Below are positions 9,331 to 21,219 of a stretch of 62,894 nucleotides of DNA, in pieces. The stretch spans positions 1 to 62,894 of the forward strand of contig BRYA01000269.1 in assembly GCA_030267965.1 (NCBI GenBank). The letters run 5' to 3'. Source of the DNA: Triparma columacea. Lineage: Eukaryota > Sar > Bolidophyceae > Parmales > Triparmaceae. Under the pieces are notes generated by a model, which was given only the letters and a program-made list of their open reading frames with translations, searched no databases and was not told where the DNA came from. The position numbers and the translations under genes are program-made. How positions within the stretch are numbered: the first letter of the stretch is position 1; each line of letters opens with the position of its first letter.

Positions 9331-10778
9331 CTAAGTCCCCCACCCGTGCATGACGTCTACCGCCATGGGTCCAATCCACCTGCTCTTAGCGTTCCTCACC
9401 ACCTCCCTCCACCTCTCTCTAGCCTCCTCCTCCCCCCTCCCAAGCATAAGTCTCCTAACAACCCCAGCCAATACCCTCCTCCTCCTCCCCAAGTCCTCCC
9501 CATACAAGTACTCCCCCGCAACCGCAAGGAAGCATAACAACGACCTCCACTCCAACCTCAACCCTTGGTACATTTCCTCCCCCCCCCTTTCCCACCCGTC
9601 CCCTAGTCCCGGGTCCGCGATTCCTAGGACCCTTAACTCCTCGTAGAACTTAGGGTCCGAACAGAAGAGGAATTCAAAGTCCACATTCCTGACCCAACCT
9701 AGAGGCGTTAATAAAACGTTCCAGAGATGACGGTCACCGAGACCTAGGACGTAGGAGGTTACGGCGTAGAAGGAGAGGGAGCGACGGTAGTTTTGGACTA
9801 CGGTAGGGGGGAGGGAAAAGGGGGAGCCTGGGGAACGGTTGAAACTTTGGAGGTAGCTTTTATTGAGGGTGAGAATGCGTAAGGAGGGAGGGAGGGGGCG
9901 CGTTTAGTGATTGCGTTGTTGAAAGTTGCGTGCCCTCCAACGACACCCTCACCTTAGTACTCCCCCCCCTTCCCCGTTTCTAATTTCCCCCATTTCTTTC
10001 CCACCCTCCCACCATCTCCCCCACCCGTCTTGAAACTCACCCTCCCCACCCCCCAAGCCTAAATTATCCTCACCCAATAACCTACCGCATAAACCTACGA
10101 ACCCGTTACCAACGTTCTCCTCCTTACTCCAACCACCCTTTACAGCGTACCCACAAGAATGGCCGGAGGAGGAAGAGGGGGTGGTTAGGTAGACCTTGTA
10201 TACGGAACCGAGACCCCTGGACTTCACGACGTGGGAACGGGAAGGATGGAGTGTGAAGGGGGGTTGGGTATCTTTTTTGAGGAGAAGAGAAACAACAAGA
10301 GGGTTAGGAAACGGTGGTAGTGGCTGCTCCCGCCTGGTACAGCACGGCTGCCTGCCTCCTCCCCCCCCTCCCCTCTCTACTTACTTGTTTTTCTCTCCAT
10401 CTTTACGTTGAAACTCTTAATTCTCCTCCTCAATTCCTCTGTACTTTCAGCTCCTCTAATCGCCTTCATAGCTCCCCTCCTCCACTCCTTATCCCCCTCA
10501 ACGTACCCCCCCAATACCCTTGATACTCGGGGGATGTCTAGAGCGAAAGAGTAGTACCATTTTACTGATGATAGGTTGAAGACTTCACGGTGACTTTGAG
10601 ATGGAGATGGGGGGGTGTTGGTCGAAATAGTGTCCGCAATGTTGCTCATCGCAGGTGTATGTATTGTGCTAGCTATAGCATGGTGTATTGTGTGTATTGA
10701 TAGGTCCCTTAACTGCAAAGAAATTAATGAAGTTATTGGATGTAATGATATTAAACTTTGTGCCATTGAATTTGACAT
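9331..10778 (-). pseudogene. PI3-kinase-like gene, copy 2, apparently frameshifted
   Basis: Same exon layout as copy 1: 10778-10385, 10271-10041 and 9952-9331, with the same splice motifs. Exon lengths are 394, 231 and 622. Copy 1 has 394, 228 and 626, and only copy 1 sums to a multiple of three. The net 4-bp loss sits near 9890-9905 in a Gly/Pro-coding G-rich stretch, before the catalytic loop, so normal splicing would put the GDRH and DFE region out of frame. The C-terminal 117 residues are otherwise intact and differ from copy 1 at one residue (Leu for Val). The break is therefore recent, or is a homopolymer sequencing error. Confidence 0.6.
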
Positions 10779-11140
10779 TCTATTCCATTCTCTATCGTTA
10801 AGGCTTTGTAGCGGGTGAGCAGAGAGAGTGTGAGAAGGAGAGGGGTGAGAAGGAGAGGTTTCATTTTTGGGGTTGATCGTTTTCAAACCCGTTCTCATCG
10901 CATTTTTAACCCCATCTCATCACATTCTCACCTCAATACTATCGTAGGCTCACATAATATTATTCCCTTAACACCATGAAGAGTTACTTCTGTCGTTAGG
11001 GAGTTATTAAGCTCCAATGATTCAATACTCATGATTTAGATTTGGGACTTTTTCGGTGTTTTCAATTCCTTGCTCTCCTGGAACCCTTCCCCCCTCCCCC
11101 CTCCCTTCCAACTGAACAGCCCAAACACATATCCCCTATC

Positions 11141-14100
11141 ATGGCCCTCAATCAGACGGGTTCAGGTCCTGACATCCCACTCGACCCCTCCCAGGATGCC
11201 CCTCTCGATCTCCTCTCCATGTCCTCCGCCGAGCGTCACACCCTTGTGATTCGTGCCTGCTGGACTGAGCTCCGGCTTCGTCTTCGTTCCCACGCTCTCA
11301 GGCTAAGGTCAGAGGGTACGCACCTCGTGACGTTCCTAACGGAGAGCGATGAGGGCGAAACGGGGCAACTTGACATCGAAGAGATCTGCACTATACTGGA
11401 GACACTGGAATTCCCATTCCTTCCAACCTCTGCCGTTCAGGACCTCTTTGAGGCTCATGAATCTCTAGTTGAGGCGACTCTTTTTGAAGACCGCACCGTT
11501 ATTCTAAAGAGGTTTGGTGACTTCCGTGGTAATGTCGACTACAGGAGGTTCTACAATGCCCTAGGTCTTGACCCTCCAAAGGACTACCTCGACCCAGACC
11601 AGTTCATGGACCCTCTCCCCCAGCCCTACCGATTGATAAATAAAACCTTAATGTCAATATTCGATGATACCTGGGACATCATCTGCTCCCGTCACCCCGC
11701 CCTCAAGGAGCTTCCTGTCCCCAACCCTGAGCTCTACGGTCTCGGTGAGAAGAGGAAGGTCGTTGAGATTAGGGAGGCCAAGGTGTCCAGCCCAAGCGGG
11801 GTCCTGGAGAACTACGGCACGCTGACGTGCGCGGAGTGGAGCCTCGGAGGCAACATGCTCGGCTGCGGGACAGGTGAGGAGCAAGAGAGAAGAACCCAAG
11901 AGCAGCAAGCGCAGCAAGCGATGCGATCGAGATTGCAGATGTTATCTATTGCCCATGTCATCTATCGCTGACGCACCCTCCCCCCCCCCCCCTCCCCCAC
12001 GCGCCCCTTTCCCTCCTTCAGCATCTGGTCACTTTGTCCTCCTCAACCCCAAGGACTCAGCCCCCGTAGACGGTCCTTCAAACTTCCTCGGTAACTCAGG
12101 TTTCAACCTCGGTGCCTCTGCCGCCATGGCCAGCAGCTGCATCCTCGGCAACTGCGCAGTCTTCACAGACATACCCTACGGGGTCAGCCACGTATCCGTA
12201 CCAGCAAGACCGAAGGGGGGACAACTTAGGTGTGTAAGGGTTGCACTTTCAGCACCATTTACACTACCCAGCGAAACCTTTGAGGCGGACGAGGATCCTA
12301 AAGCGAAGAAAGGGAAGAAAGGGAAGAAGGAGGACGTGCCGGAGGACGAACCGGAGGGAAACACAACGCAGACACCGATGGTATCGAAACTTGCAGTTGT
12401 TGAGTGCTGGCAGACTCTAGGGGGCGAGGGGGGCAAGGTGAGAATAATGTGTGGAATAAACAAAATCGAATCGAATCCAATTTGTGACATGTACCGTACT
12501 CCTCCCCGCCCAATATTAACCCAAACCCCCCCTCTTTCAACTCTCTCTTTGCTCTTTCCGCAGCACTTCTCCTGCCGCGTAGTCGCTACCGGGGAAACCT
12601 CGTCCCCCGTCGACACCCTAACCCTTAGTTCCGACGGTCTCTACCTCGGCTCCGGTTGCATGGACGGTTCCGTGTGCTGCTGGGCCCTCGCTCCCCCGGT
12701 CCAGCCGGACGTGGCGGACGACCCGGTTAGCATGGCTATGAGGGGAATGAAAAAAGGAGTTAATGTACTTAAGAGCGTTAACGAGGAATCGGGGGGATTG
12801 GACGCGAGCAAAACGGAACGAGGGGATGGGGAGGATGAGGAGGATGAAGACGAGGACGGGGAGGTTAAGAAACAGGAAGTTCAGGAGGAACCACTGAAAA
12901 TTATGGAACTCGGAATTCCTACTTTCAGGATAGAGGCACCACAGGAGCCGGGGGCAAATGCAACGACTAAAGTCAACGAGGAGGCGAGCGTCGTTTCGAC
13001 AGGGAGCAAAGCCAAGAAGGGCAAAGCAGCACCCCCTCCGGAGGTCGAGGTGAGAGAGTGGTTAAAGAGGAGTTGGGGGGATTTTTGAAGAGATAAAACT
13101 AACCCAACGCGCCCTTACTTATTCGCCACATAGCAGGTCGACACGTCCCCGGCAGCCCTGGCTGTTGCGAAGAGCAGGTACCTCCCCCGAGTGATGTTCA
13201 TGCCTGGTCCCCCCGGCGCCCGTAGCACCCTCGGTCAGTCTAGGAAGGCCTCTAACAACATGGCGGCGACGGTCGTTATATGGAGGTGCATGACGAACGT
13301 GTGGAAACAGTACAGACTACCGGGACTAGCGGAAAGCGTGGCGGCGGAAGGGAAGAAGGTGGAGGGGGAGGGGGGGGGAGAAGTGGCGGAGGAAGGAGGG
13401 AAGAAGAGGGCGAGGATCGACGAGGCCTCACTCAAATTGGTAGGCCGGTGGATCATGTCTTCGAACATAACCACTGTGGCAAAGTCAGACGTGCTAGGTC
13501 TCGACAAGCTGTGCTTCGGCCTTGAGGACGGGGCTGTAGTCGTTTGGGATAACAAGACCAACACACCGGTAGCTGGTTGCTCGAGGTGAGATCTCGCTCG
13601 CCCATCTCCATTGTCTCGTTGCTTGTTTCAAATCACCAATTCTAACCCTTGTCACCTTTCCTCCCCTCCAAAAAACCCTCCCAGACACCAAGCCCCCGTC
13701 TCCTCCTGCTGCTTCGTTGGAGGTGCGAGGTACCTCGTTAGTGGGGACATGAAAGGAGCGGTGCACTTCCACGACCTCGACACTGAGGCGACGGCGAGGT
13801 TCAATAGGGCAAAAAGTAAGAGGGAGTCGTCAACGAGCAGCCTAGGAAACAGGAGGACTTCGGCTTCGTCAAGGAAGCACACAGCCACAAACGAGTCCTC
13901 CGCTACCCACGTAGAGATGGACCTAAAGAGCATGCTACTTAGGGATCCTCGGGACACGGTTGGCCTGATCATGCGGCGCGACGAGGACTTCGAGGGTCCC
14001 GTCCTCGGCTGCACTGCTCTCAAAAGCGGCGTCGGGGGCAACCCCATTGTGATCTGCACAGACGAGCACGGAACGACTGTGTGCTACGATGCCGCACATG

Positions 14101-15266
14101 GTGACTTGGTGGGGAAGCTCAGCAGCTACGTTAACAATGGTCACGCGTACGATATTCCTGAGGAAGGATACACCAAACCCATTAGTGTGAAGGCTGGGAG
14201 GAAGCTGTGCATGAGGAAGGGTATTGACGATGCCACTGAAGACGGGCTGAACGAGGACGGGCTGGGCCCGAGCGCGAGTGTGGAGAGCCTGGAAGTTCAA
14301 AACTTCGATCACTTGGACAGCGTGAGGAGCGCCCTGTCAAAGAAGTCGATTACAGGGTGCGGAAGCGACTGCATAACCATTGTGGCTGGAGGGACTGAGC
14401 TCTTCGAGTGGGGAGGAGAGGAGCCGGCCGTGCCTACAGCGGAATCAGAGATTGACGAAAGCGCAGTCGACAAGGGGATGGGCAACGAGAAAGCCAATGA
14501 AAAGTCGTTGAAGAGCATTGCCTCCACGTCTGTCTTGAGTGATACCGATGTCAGCCCAATGCCCGCCACCTCCCTCGCCGTGTTTGCCCTCGGCGATGTC
14601 TTCGCTGCCCTCTGTCCCGGAATAGCACAGTGCTGTGGCGGGGGGGACGGCATGGACGAGGTACTGGGAGGAGCTCCGGCGAGACATTTGGCGGTCAGCC
14701 TCTTCTCCAGGCTGACGCCGGCACAGAGGAAGGATCCCAACCTCGTGCTGAGCCACCAGATGCTCGGCATCAAGCCTGGACACGGCAAGCGCGGGACGAG
14801 TGGGAGCGGACTCGGCGTGAGTAGACAAGGGAGCAGTCGGGGGGGGAGCAGGGCGGGAAGTAGGGCAGGAAGCAGGGGGGGGTTGCTCACGAGGAACACC
14901 ACCACGGAGACAATGGGGAGTGGAGGAGGGAAAGGACACAGGAGCAGCTCGGGGAGGATCAGAAACACAACTGCTGGGAGCATGAAGAGTATCGGGAGCT
15001 ACCACACAGCCGGGAACAGGAGCCTTGCGAGCGGAAGCGTCACCAGCGGCGGGGGCGGGGGGGAGGCGTTGTCAGCCGAACACATTTCGAACTTTCTTGG
15101 AAAGGCCAGGGCACAAGGAATGAAGAAGGGCGACCAGGGCGTCGTCTGGAAGAGCGATCCTGCTGGAATCATGAGCAAGATGATCAAGGGTGGAGGTACA
15201 GGCAAGGGGGAGAGGGAGGAAAGGATCAAGAAGCGGAGGGAGGAGTTGCTAGCGATGTTAACTTAA
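11141..15266 (+). CDS. WD-repeat protein with EF-hand-like N-terminus, possibly ciliary
   Basis: Five exons, 11141-11873, 12022-12437, 12564-13049, 13137-13585 and 13685-15266, give 1221 residues in frame. The start is the first ATG in frame with good context; the frame stays open upstream only through non-ATG codons. Residues about 75-160 contain two EF-hand-like segments (ETGQLDIEEICTIL, RGNVDYRRFYNAL). WD40 blades follow: SSDGLYLGSGCMDGSVCCW, CFGLEDGAVVVWDNK and ARYLVSGDMKGAVHFHDL. Acidic and Lys-rich linkers separate them, and a Gly/Ser/Arg-rich tail ends near ..MSKMIKGGGTGKG. The architecture recalls WDR93-type axonemal proteins, and an LRRC9-like gene lies nearby, but orthology is an inference. 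The stop is 22 bp from the convergent gene at 15289. Confidence 0.68.
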
Positions 15267-15288
15267 TCTTAGCTATCATGTATCATCA

Positions 15289-15990
15289 TCAAACTAGTCC
15301 TTGTATGTGATCCAGGGTATTATTTTCCAAGAGCGCGTTACTCTTCCCGTATCGCGTGACCTTACCGTCTACGTGAAACACCGACAGGCCGAGCTCATCC
15401 CTGTACCTCATGGCAATGCACCACTTAGCAGCGTTCTCCGGCGGCGAATACACGAACATGGCGAAGAGCCAGTTGTAAGTGCTGCCCTGTACGGCATTGG
15501 TGAATGCAGAGGAATCGCCTATCTGGGCTCCAAGCTCCTGCTGGATAAAATAGCCCACACCGAAGAAGACAAACACCAGGAAGAGAATCACCTGGTTGGA
15601 CGTGGTGCGTGCCAGCTTCTTGATGTTCGCTAGGTAGATCGAGGTGAGAACACCGGAGATGAGGAAGGAGACCGCCTGGCTCTCGTAGCCGTGGGGCGAA
15701 TCAGGCAGCAGCAGCTCGGTGGAGCAGAAGGTGATCATTGATACCCATCCAGTGCCGACGAAAATGTAGCCGCGCTTGACACTGTTCACCTTTGCCTCGC
15801 TGGGGTTGGAGCTGGGGTTGCAGGTGTAGAGCAGCGCGTTCTGTACAATCATCTGCTTCCTCATGGTCTCCTCAATCTCGCTTGGGATCCCCACTAACGA
15901 CAGTAGCTTTACAAACAGACTCGTGCTATTGGGTGTGTTTTGTGTTTTTCGGCTGGGAGTGCCATCAGTGGCGACGGCTTCTGCTTCCAT
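15289..15990 (-). CDS. Four-TM membrane protein of unknown function
   Basis: Single exon, 233 residues, from ATG 15990 (MEAEAVATDG). The frame is open farther upstream but only through a non-ATG start that overlaps the 59-bp repeat, so 15990 is preferred. Hydrophobic segments lie near GTGWVSMITFCSTELLL, SFLISGVLTSIYLANI, VILFLVFVFFGVGYFI and YNWLFAMFVYSP, predicting four membrane spans and a soluble C-terminal tail. I do not recognise the family. Convergent with the WD-repeat gene. Confidence 0.6.
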   Translation of the reverse strand: MEAEAVATDGTPSRKTQNTPNSTSLFVKLLSLVGIPSEIEETMRKQMIVQNALLYTCNPSSNPSEAKVNSVKRGYIFVGTGWVSMITFCSTELLLPDSPHGYESQAVSFLISGVLTSIYLANIKKLARTTSNQVILFLVFVFFGVGYFIQQELGAQIGDSSAFTNAVQGSTYNWLFAMFVYSPPENAAKWCIAMRYRDELGLSVFHVDGKVTRYGKSNALLENNTLDHIQGLV

Positions 15991-16094
15991 TGCCAATTGA
16001 TTGAACAAAGATGTGTATCCTTGGAGCACCCATGGTTCGAGCGAGCAATTTCGGACGATTGGTTCGGATTTTCCGATTTGGTCTCGATTTGGGA

Positions 16095-16153
16095 GGGGAT
16101 TTAATTTTGTTGCCCTGAATACAGTCCTCTCCGTGACGGAACTTGCATTTTCT
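16095..16153. repeat. 59-bp direct repeat, left copy
   Basis: Identical over 59 bases to 18126-18184 in the same orientation (begins GGGGATTTAATTTTGTTGCC). It lies about 105 bp upstream of the start of the minus-strand four-TM gene and to the left of the FAD monooxygenase gene. Confidence 0.93.
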
Positions 16154-16238
16154 GTGAATGAAGCCAAATAAAATAAACGCAATGTTCCATCAAAAACCAA
16201 AAGTGTAAAACATTACGCTCATAGTCACTCTTCGCTTC

Positions 16239-17948
16239 TCAGTAGAGAATCCTGGCGCACCTCCAAGCCGCTGCCGCAAGCGCCGCGTAGATAAATGCCG
16301 TCGTCCTCCTGCATCCATTAAGAACCTTGACGTAGCTCTCCTCCTTCTGCATGGCGTAGAATGCGTTGGGCTTGAGCAGTCCCCCGGTGGCCTTGCTGAG
16401 GAGTAGCCTGAGCGCGAAGTTGATTGCCCACAGCCTCTTCCCCACCCTCGCCCATGTTCCCGTCTGTGAGTACTGGTACGGGTTAGCGATCCTGCACAGC
16501 TCGACGAGGGCCTTTACTTCCGGCATCCTCCTCCTCTCGTACTCGTTCAAGGCCTCGCCGATACCCTCTTTGCCCCTGCACCCTGCCCTCTCCAGGCACC
16601 CCTCGAGCTCCAGGACGTCCATCAGGGCCGCGTTGACGCCCTGTCCAATGTCCGGCGGGAAGGAGTGCGCGGAATCACCAATTAGCACGATGCCAGATCC
16701 TCCCCCGTCCCCGGTCTTGGTGAACGACAGCTGAGTGGAACGCTGGGGGTGAGGGAACCAGACGGGCTTGGACTTTGCGAACCGCTCGAATTCACCCTCC
16801 TCCACAACCCCCCCCCCGTCCCAGTTGAGCTGTGGGAAATTTCTCCTCATAAGATCCTCGACTTCCTCCCCCGTTTCGCACCCCGTAATGTCGTGGTCGG
16901 GCCTGGTGACGACGTTGGCCGGGCGGGTTGTCGGGACGCTGACGTTGAGGACAGCGCCGGCGGAGGGCAGCACAGGAAGGATCCCGAGGCGGAGGGATGT
17001 GAGATCGCCTGTGAGGAAGGGGCGGACAGCGTAAGCCATGCTGAGGTCCGTGCTGTGGGTTGAGTTGTATCCGGAGAAGGTGGACTTTATTTGGAGGGAC
17101 TTGAAGTGGAGTCCCCCGGCGGGGGACTTTGAGATTTTGAGGGATTTGGAGGAGGGGGGATGCGAGAGCTCCCTGACCTTGGAGTTGACTCCATCTGCCC
17201 CTACGACGAGGTCAGCGTTAAGGGTCATTATCGAATTCTCGCCTGCGGACGAAATCTTGGTGCAGGAGAGGATGTAGGAGTCGGTTGAGGGTTGGCGGAC
17301 AATGGAATTCAGGGTGACGCTAGAGTGGGAGGCTACAGTGGGGGGGAGGAGGGTCGAGAGGAGCTGGGATGGGGTGAATGGAGGGGTTGCGAAGAATCGT
17401 CGAAGGAGGGCAGTGCTGAGTATGCTGAGAGTATGTTGAGAGTGTGCTGAGAGTACTGTTATCCTCACCTTGACAAAGTGTCCTCTCTGGATCCAGTAAG
17501 GTGTCGACTTCTTCCTGTTCTCCTTGTCAACGATGGGCAACGAGACGGGAGGTTTTGCCTCTCTGACCTCGAGGACCGAGAGTTTGAAGTCAGTTGATGG
17601 TATGCCGATGTCTTCAAGTGCTATTGAGGGGGAACGTGAGGAGGATGAAGAGGAGGAAGAGATGAAGTTGTTTGTCCATTTCTGGCCCCTAGAGTCAAGC
17701 AGGTAGAGAAAGGATCTCGTAGGATCGTAAGCCGACGGATCAGGTGAAGAATCGACGATTGTTATGTTAGCAGAAGGTAGAAGTCTTGATAATGATAGAG
17801 CTGAGGCCAAACCAGCGGGTCCTGAACCAACAATTGCTACATTTAGGGCAGTTGAGGGAGATAGATACGATATCAGTAACATAAGGAGGCATATGAGGAA
17901 GAAAATTTGGGGCTGGACGAGTTGGCAGCTTGCATATCTCTCTAACAT
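16239..17948 (-). CDS. FAD-dependent monooxygenase (KMO/UbiH-like)
   Basis: Frame of 569 residues from ATG 17948. A hydrophobic N-terminal segment (FFLICLLMLLISYL) looks like a signal peptide or anchor. Then come the Rossmann motif VAIVGSGPAGLASAL (near 36-50), the DG motif VVGADGVNSKVREL, and the FAD ribityl-binding GD motif LIGDSAHSFPPDIGQGVNAA. A hydrophobic tail (TAFIYAALAAAAW) ends it. This is the class A flavoprotein monooxygenase fold; kynurenine 3-monooxygenase is the nearest pattern I can name, substrate unknown. A GTGAGG donor-like site after GHFVK (about 17468) leaves a low-complexity VRITVLSAHSQHTLSILS stretch that may be a small intron. Flanked on both sides by 59-bp direct repeats. 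Confidence 0.75.
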   Translation of the reverse strand: MLERYASCQLVQPQIFFLICLLMLLISYLSPSTALNVAIVGSGPAGLASALSLSRLLPSANITIVDSSPDPSAYDPTRSFLYLLDSRGQKWTNNFISSSSSSSSRSPSIALEDIGIPSTDFKLSVLEVREAKPPVSLPIVDKENRKKSTPYWIQRGHFVKVRITVLSAHSQHTLSILSTALLRRFFATPPFTPSQLLSTLLPPTVASHSSVTLNSIVRQPSTDSYILSCTKISSAGENSIMTLNADLVVGADGVNSKVRELSHPPSSKSLKISKSPAGGLHFKSLQIKSTFSGYNSTHSTDLSMAYAVRPFLTGDLTSLRLGILPVLPSAGAVLNVSVPTTRPANVVTRPDHDITGCETGEEVEDLMRRNFPQLNWDGGGVVEEGEFERFAKSKPVWFPHPQRSTQLSFTKTGDGGGSGIVLIGDSAHSFPPDIGQGVNAALMDVLELEGCLERAGCRGKEGIGEALNEYERRRMPEVKALVELCRIANPYQYSQTGTWARVGKRLWAINFALRLLLSKATGGLLKPNAFYAMQKEESYVKVLNGCRRTTAFIYAALAAAAWRCARILY

Positions 17949-18125
17949 TTATTCAATTTCCTCTAAAGTTGAGATCGATAGCTGCCAGATGTAGGACAGA
18001 TGTAGATGAGATGATGTGATGGTGCTGATGTAGAGAAAATCGTGCGTTCAACCACCAATAGGACCCAAAGATAATTGCACCATGCCCAGCACATTTTATT
18101 TTTTTGGTCGCCTGATTTATTTGGG

Positions 18126-18184
18126 GGGGATTTAATTTTGTTGCCCTGAATACAGTCCTCTCCGTGACGGAACTTGCATTTTCT
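18126..18184. repeat. 59-bp direct repeat, right copy
   Basis: Identical to 16095-16153. It lies 72 bp upstream of the LRRC9-like start codon at 18256, within its likely promoter or 5'UTR. Confidence 0.93.
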
Positions 18185-18255
18185 CCCCTTCTCTCTCGAC
18201 GCGACTTCCTTTTGACCCCCGCACTTCTAACCCTGAAGCCACCCCCACACTTGCA

Positions 18256-21219
18256 ATGTCAACCAACTCCCCAGTCTCTCCCACGGGCCGAGGCAAGAAG
18301 AAGTTAGCTCCCCCCAAAGCCTCCATCTGTACGCCAGAGCTGCTGAAGAAAATTTTGGAGATAGATGATCTTTCGTCGATCGAAGATATCGAAATTTTGT
18401 TCTCTACCATAACTGATCTCAATGGCGGGGGCTTGGCTCTTTGCAAGGCCTGTAGGAGTTTGACTCTGATTGACACTGCACTCCTCGATATCAGCCCTCA
18501 GACGTTAGCCCCGATCAGTTCTACGCTCGAGCGCCTCAACTTGTCCCAACAGGGCCTGACGAAAATTTCTGGGGTGCTCAACTTGCCCGTGCTCAGGGAG
18601 CTCTACCTGCAGGAGAACTCAATCACCCGCATCGAGGGCTTGAATGGTTGCCCTAGGTTGCAGCGCGTCTGGCTATATGGGAATAAAATATCGAGGATAG
18701 ATGGCCTCCAGTGTGTGGGGGAGTTGAGGGAGTTGTGGGTTCAGCAGGTGAGGACTCAAAAACAAGAGCCGGGGCCCCCGTCCCCCCCTCTTCCCAAAAA
18801 ACTAACATTTTGGCCTCCTCCCGCGTGCAGAACAAAATATCTCGTGTAGGAGGTCTTGAGGGCCTCGTGCACTTGGAAACCCTTGGCCTGGCCGGGAACA
18901 AAATTTCAGACTACAAGGATCTCCAGCGCCTATCCCTGCTGCCGGCGCTTAAGTCCGTTTCGTTCGAAGATATTCACTTCGGGTCGTGCCCAGTGACCCG
19001 TCTCGACGGTTACCGCAATTTTGCTTTGTGCTACCTCAAGCAGGTTACCCATTTGGACGGCCTCGAAGTCACGACTAGTGACAGGGCCGCGGCGGAGGAC
19101 GCTTATATGGAGTCAATTTTGAAATTCAATGGCAAAATAGAAGAGATTACGAGGGAGGGGGGGCGGGAGGCCATGTCCATTGAGGCCAGGAGGGCAAGGA
19201 CGAAGAGCCACGGGGATTCCCTTCGCGGGGAGATGGTTTCAGCTTTCAACATGCTCGAGAAGCTCGTCAAAGAAGGCCTCGGAAACCTCCACGCCGAACA
19301 CAACAGGCAAATTAGGGTTAGAAAGCAAAACCAGATCTCGCTAGAAGGCTCGCTAAGGGCAATAGCGGAAGATTATGCCCTTGAGGTCGACCGCCAGCTG
19401 GCTATCGAGAGGGACAGGGAGAAGAACGAGGACAAGGCGTTTGCGCTATTGGAGGCGCGCACATTGGCAGAGAAGGAGCAGGTGAGATGATAGCGTTAGC
19501 AAGATAAAACTCAACCAGCACGGGCACTTTTATACAAAGACGTGTCCTCCCCTCAACCACCGCCACAATTCTAACGACACAAACCCCCTTCGCGCAGGCC
19601 ATTCTCGTCTCGACCCTTCAATACACCTCCTCCTCCCCCCTGACAGCCGAGAGAATCGCTTGTCAGTACGTCGGCGATCACCTGCCCGACTTCCAGTTCA
19701 TCCTCACCAACTTCCAAAACTCACAGAAGCTAAAGCTCCCCCCCCCCTTGCCCAACTGCGAGGTCTCGAAACTCTCAGTGCTCAAGTGCTACAGGGTGTA
19801 CAATGAGAAGATCGCCTCGGAGTTCGTCAACAAGAGGGCGGAGGACGGGGACAGCGGCGGAAAGATGCTCACCGTGTATGCATGCTGCGGGATCGAAATG
19901 GCCAAGAAGGTCTTCCAGGGGAGGTGAGAATGGACGAAAAGTGAAATCGACGTGGTTTGTTATGCCACCAAGCGCCACAGCCGCCGCCACGGCCGCAGTT
20001 AGTTCTCGCTCTTTACCTCAACCCCTTTCGTTTTCGCTTTGCTCATCTTAGGCTCGAAGAGGACATTATTCTCTTTTCTGACCCCCTGCTCGCCGTATCC
20101 TTGGGTTCTTTCGTGGCCGAGTCCACGGCAGATCGAGGTGTTCTCGCGAAGGTCGATGAATCGTCAAAGGAGGGAGAGCAGGGTGGGGGAGAGGAGGGGG
20201 GAGATGTGGAAGGTGAGGAAGGAATCTGCGACAATCGAGCGGCTAGGCAATGGCGATGATCGCATGCATGAGGACCTCATTTCAAGACACAGCCTATTTC
20301 ACTGCCCCGATCCTAAAACTTTCTTTCGATTCGCTTCGCCCTTCGCAGACGTTCGGGCCGACGTTGAGAAGGTGTCCAAGAGCCTCACTCAGATTGTCGG
20401 CGGTGTTGATGTGCCTTCTGATGTCGTCGAGGACCTTTCGTTCGGCGCTTATTTCGTCATCCAGTGCAGGATCTCCGTCGGACTCTTCTCCACCATCACC
20501 TTGGAGGCACCGCCTGAGGCCAAAGACCTGGGGGGACTGGTAGGCCAGGTTCCGAAGTCCGCGCAGGCCCTCAAAGTGGCGTATCCTAACGATGCGGAGG
20601 CGAGGGGGGAGGAGGATGTCGGGGATGGGGTTGCTGGAGGGGGCAAGGGCTACATGTACGCAGTGAAGAGGGGTAAGCTGGGGAGGGTTTTGCCAGAGTA
20701 TTCCCTTCTGTGCGTTGGGGGGGAGCTTAAGGAAGATATTAGACAAGTTGAGGCGCTTTTAGAGGGATTGAATTCGATGTCAAGGTGAGGCAGCCAACCA
20801 GCGGTCGGAGTCAACACGGATTCCTTTCTATATCCCTAATCCTAACCCCTCTTCTCAAATCGCTTCACTCATCACGTGCTCGTCTCAGCTTTGACCTCGA
20901 CCCTGGGAGCCCCGCGAAGAAGGAGTCCGATGGTGCTGGCGACTCACTCCTTCGTTCCCTCGAGACGCGAATAGAGAGCGAGTGCCGTAGGTACCAGGAG
21001 GCCCTCTGGGAGGAGGTCGAGCCCAGCACCGCGGACAAGCTCAGGCAAGCAGACGAGGACGTTAAGGCGAGGGCGGATATGATAACAAAGACGAGGGGAG
21101 GTATCGAGGAGGAGAGGGAGAACCAGGAGAACATGCTGAGGGACTTCAGGAACACGCTGGTTGGGGTGGGGGGGGCAGGGGGGAGCAAGAGGGAACACGC
21201 GTACCACCACCACCGCTAA
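18256..21219 (+). CDS. LRRC9-like leucine-rich-repeat protein
   Basis: Six exons, 18256-18747, 18831-19481, 19598-19923, 20052-20212, 20349-20784 and 20889-21219, give 798 residues in frame. SDS22-type leucine-rich repeats (LERLNLSQQGLTKISG, LRELYLQENSITRIEG, LQRVWLYGNKISRIDG, ETLGLAGNKISDYKDL) occupy about residues 85-240, closed by an LRR cap YRNFALCYLKQVTHLDGLEV. A helical region follows, then KLSVLKCYRVYNEKIASEFVNK, which fits the segment after the first LRR block of LRRC9. The C-terminus is a coiled coil ending in a His-rich tail (HAYHHHR). Animal LRRC9 is longer, with a second LRR block that is missing here. LRRC9 is conserved in ciliated organisms; role uncertain. Confidence 0.75.

Larger units (their letters stand above)
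9176..10828. repeat. Segmental duplication, copy 2 (derived)
   Basis: Second copy of 6614-8272, direct orientation. It begins within the last codons of the PPTase gene, without the rest of that gene, and ends in the sequence upstream of the kinase. Relative to copy 1 it has a +3 change in kinase exon 2, a net -4 change in kinase exon 3, and lacks a short CTGGTA-containing stretch upstream of the kinase start. Confidence 0.9.
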
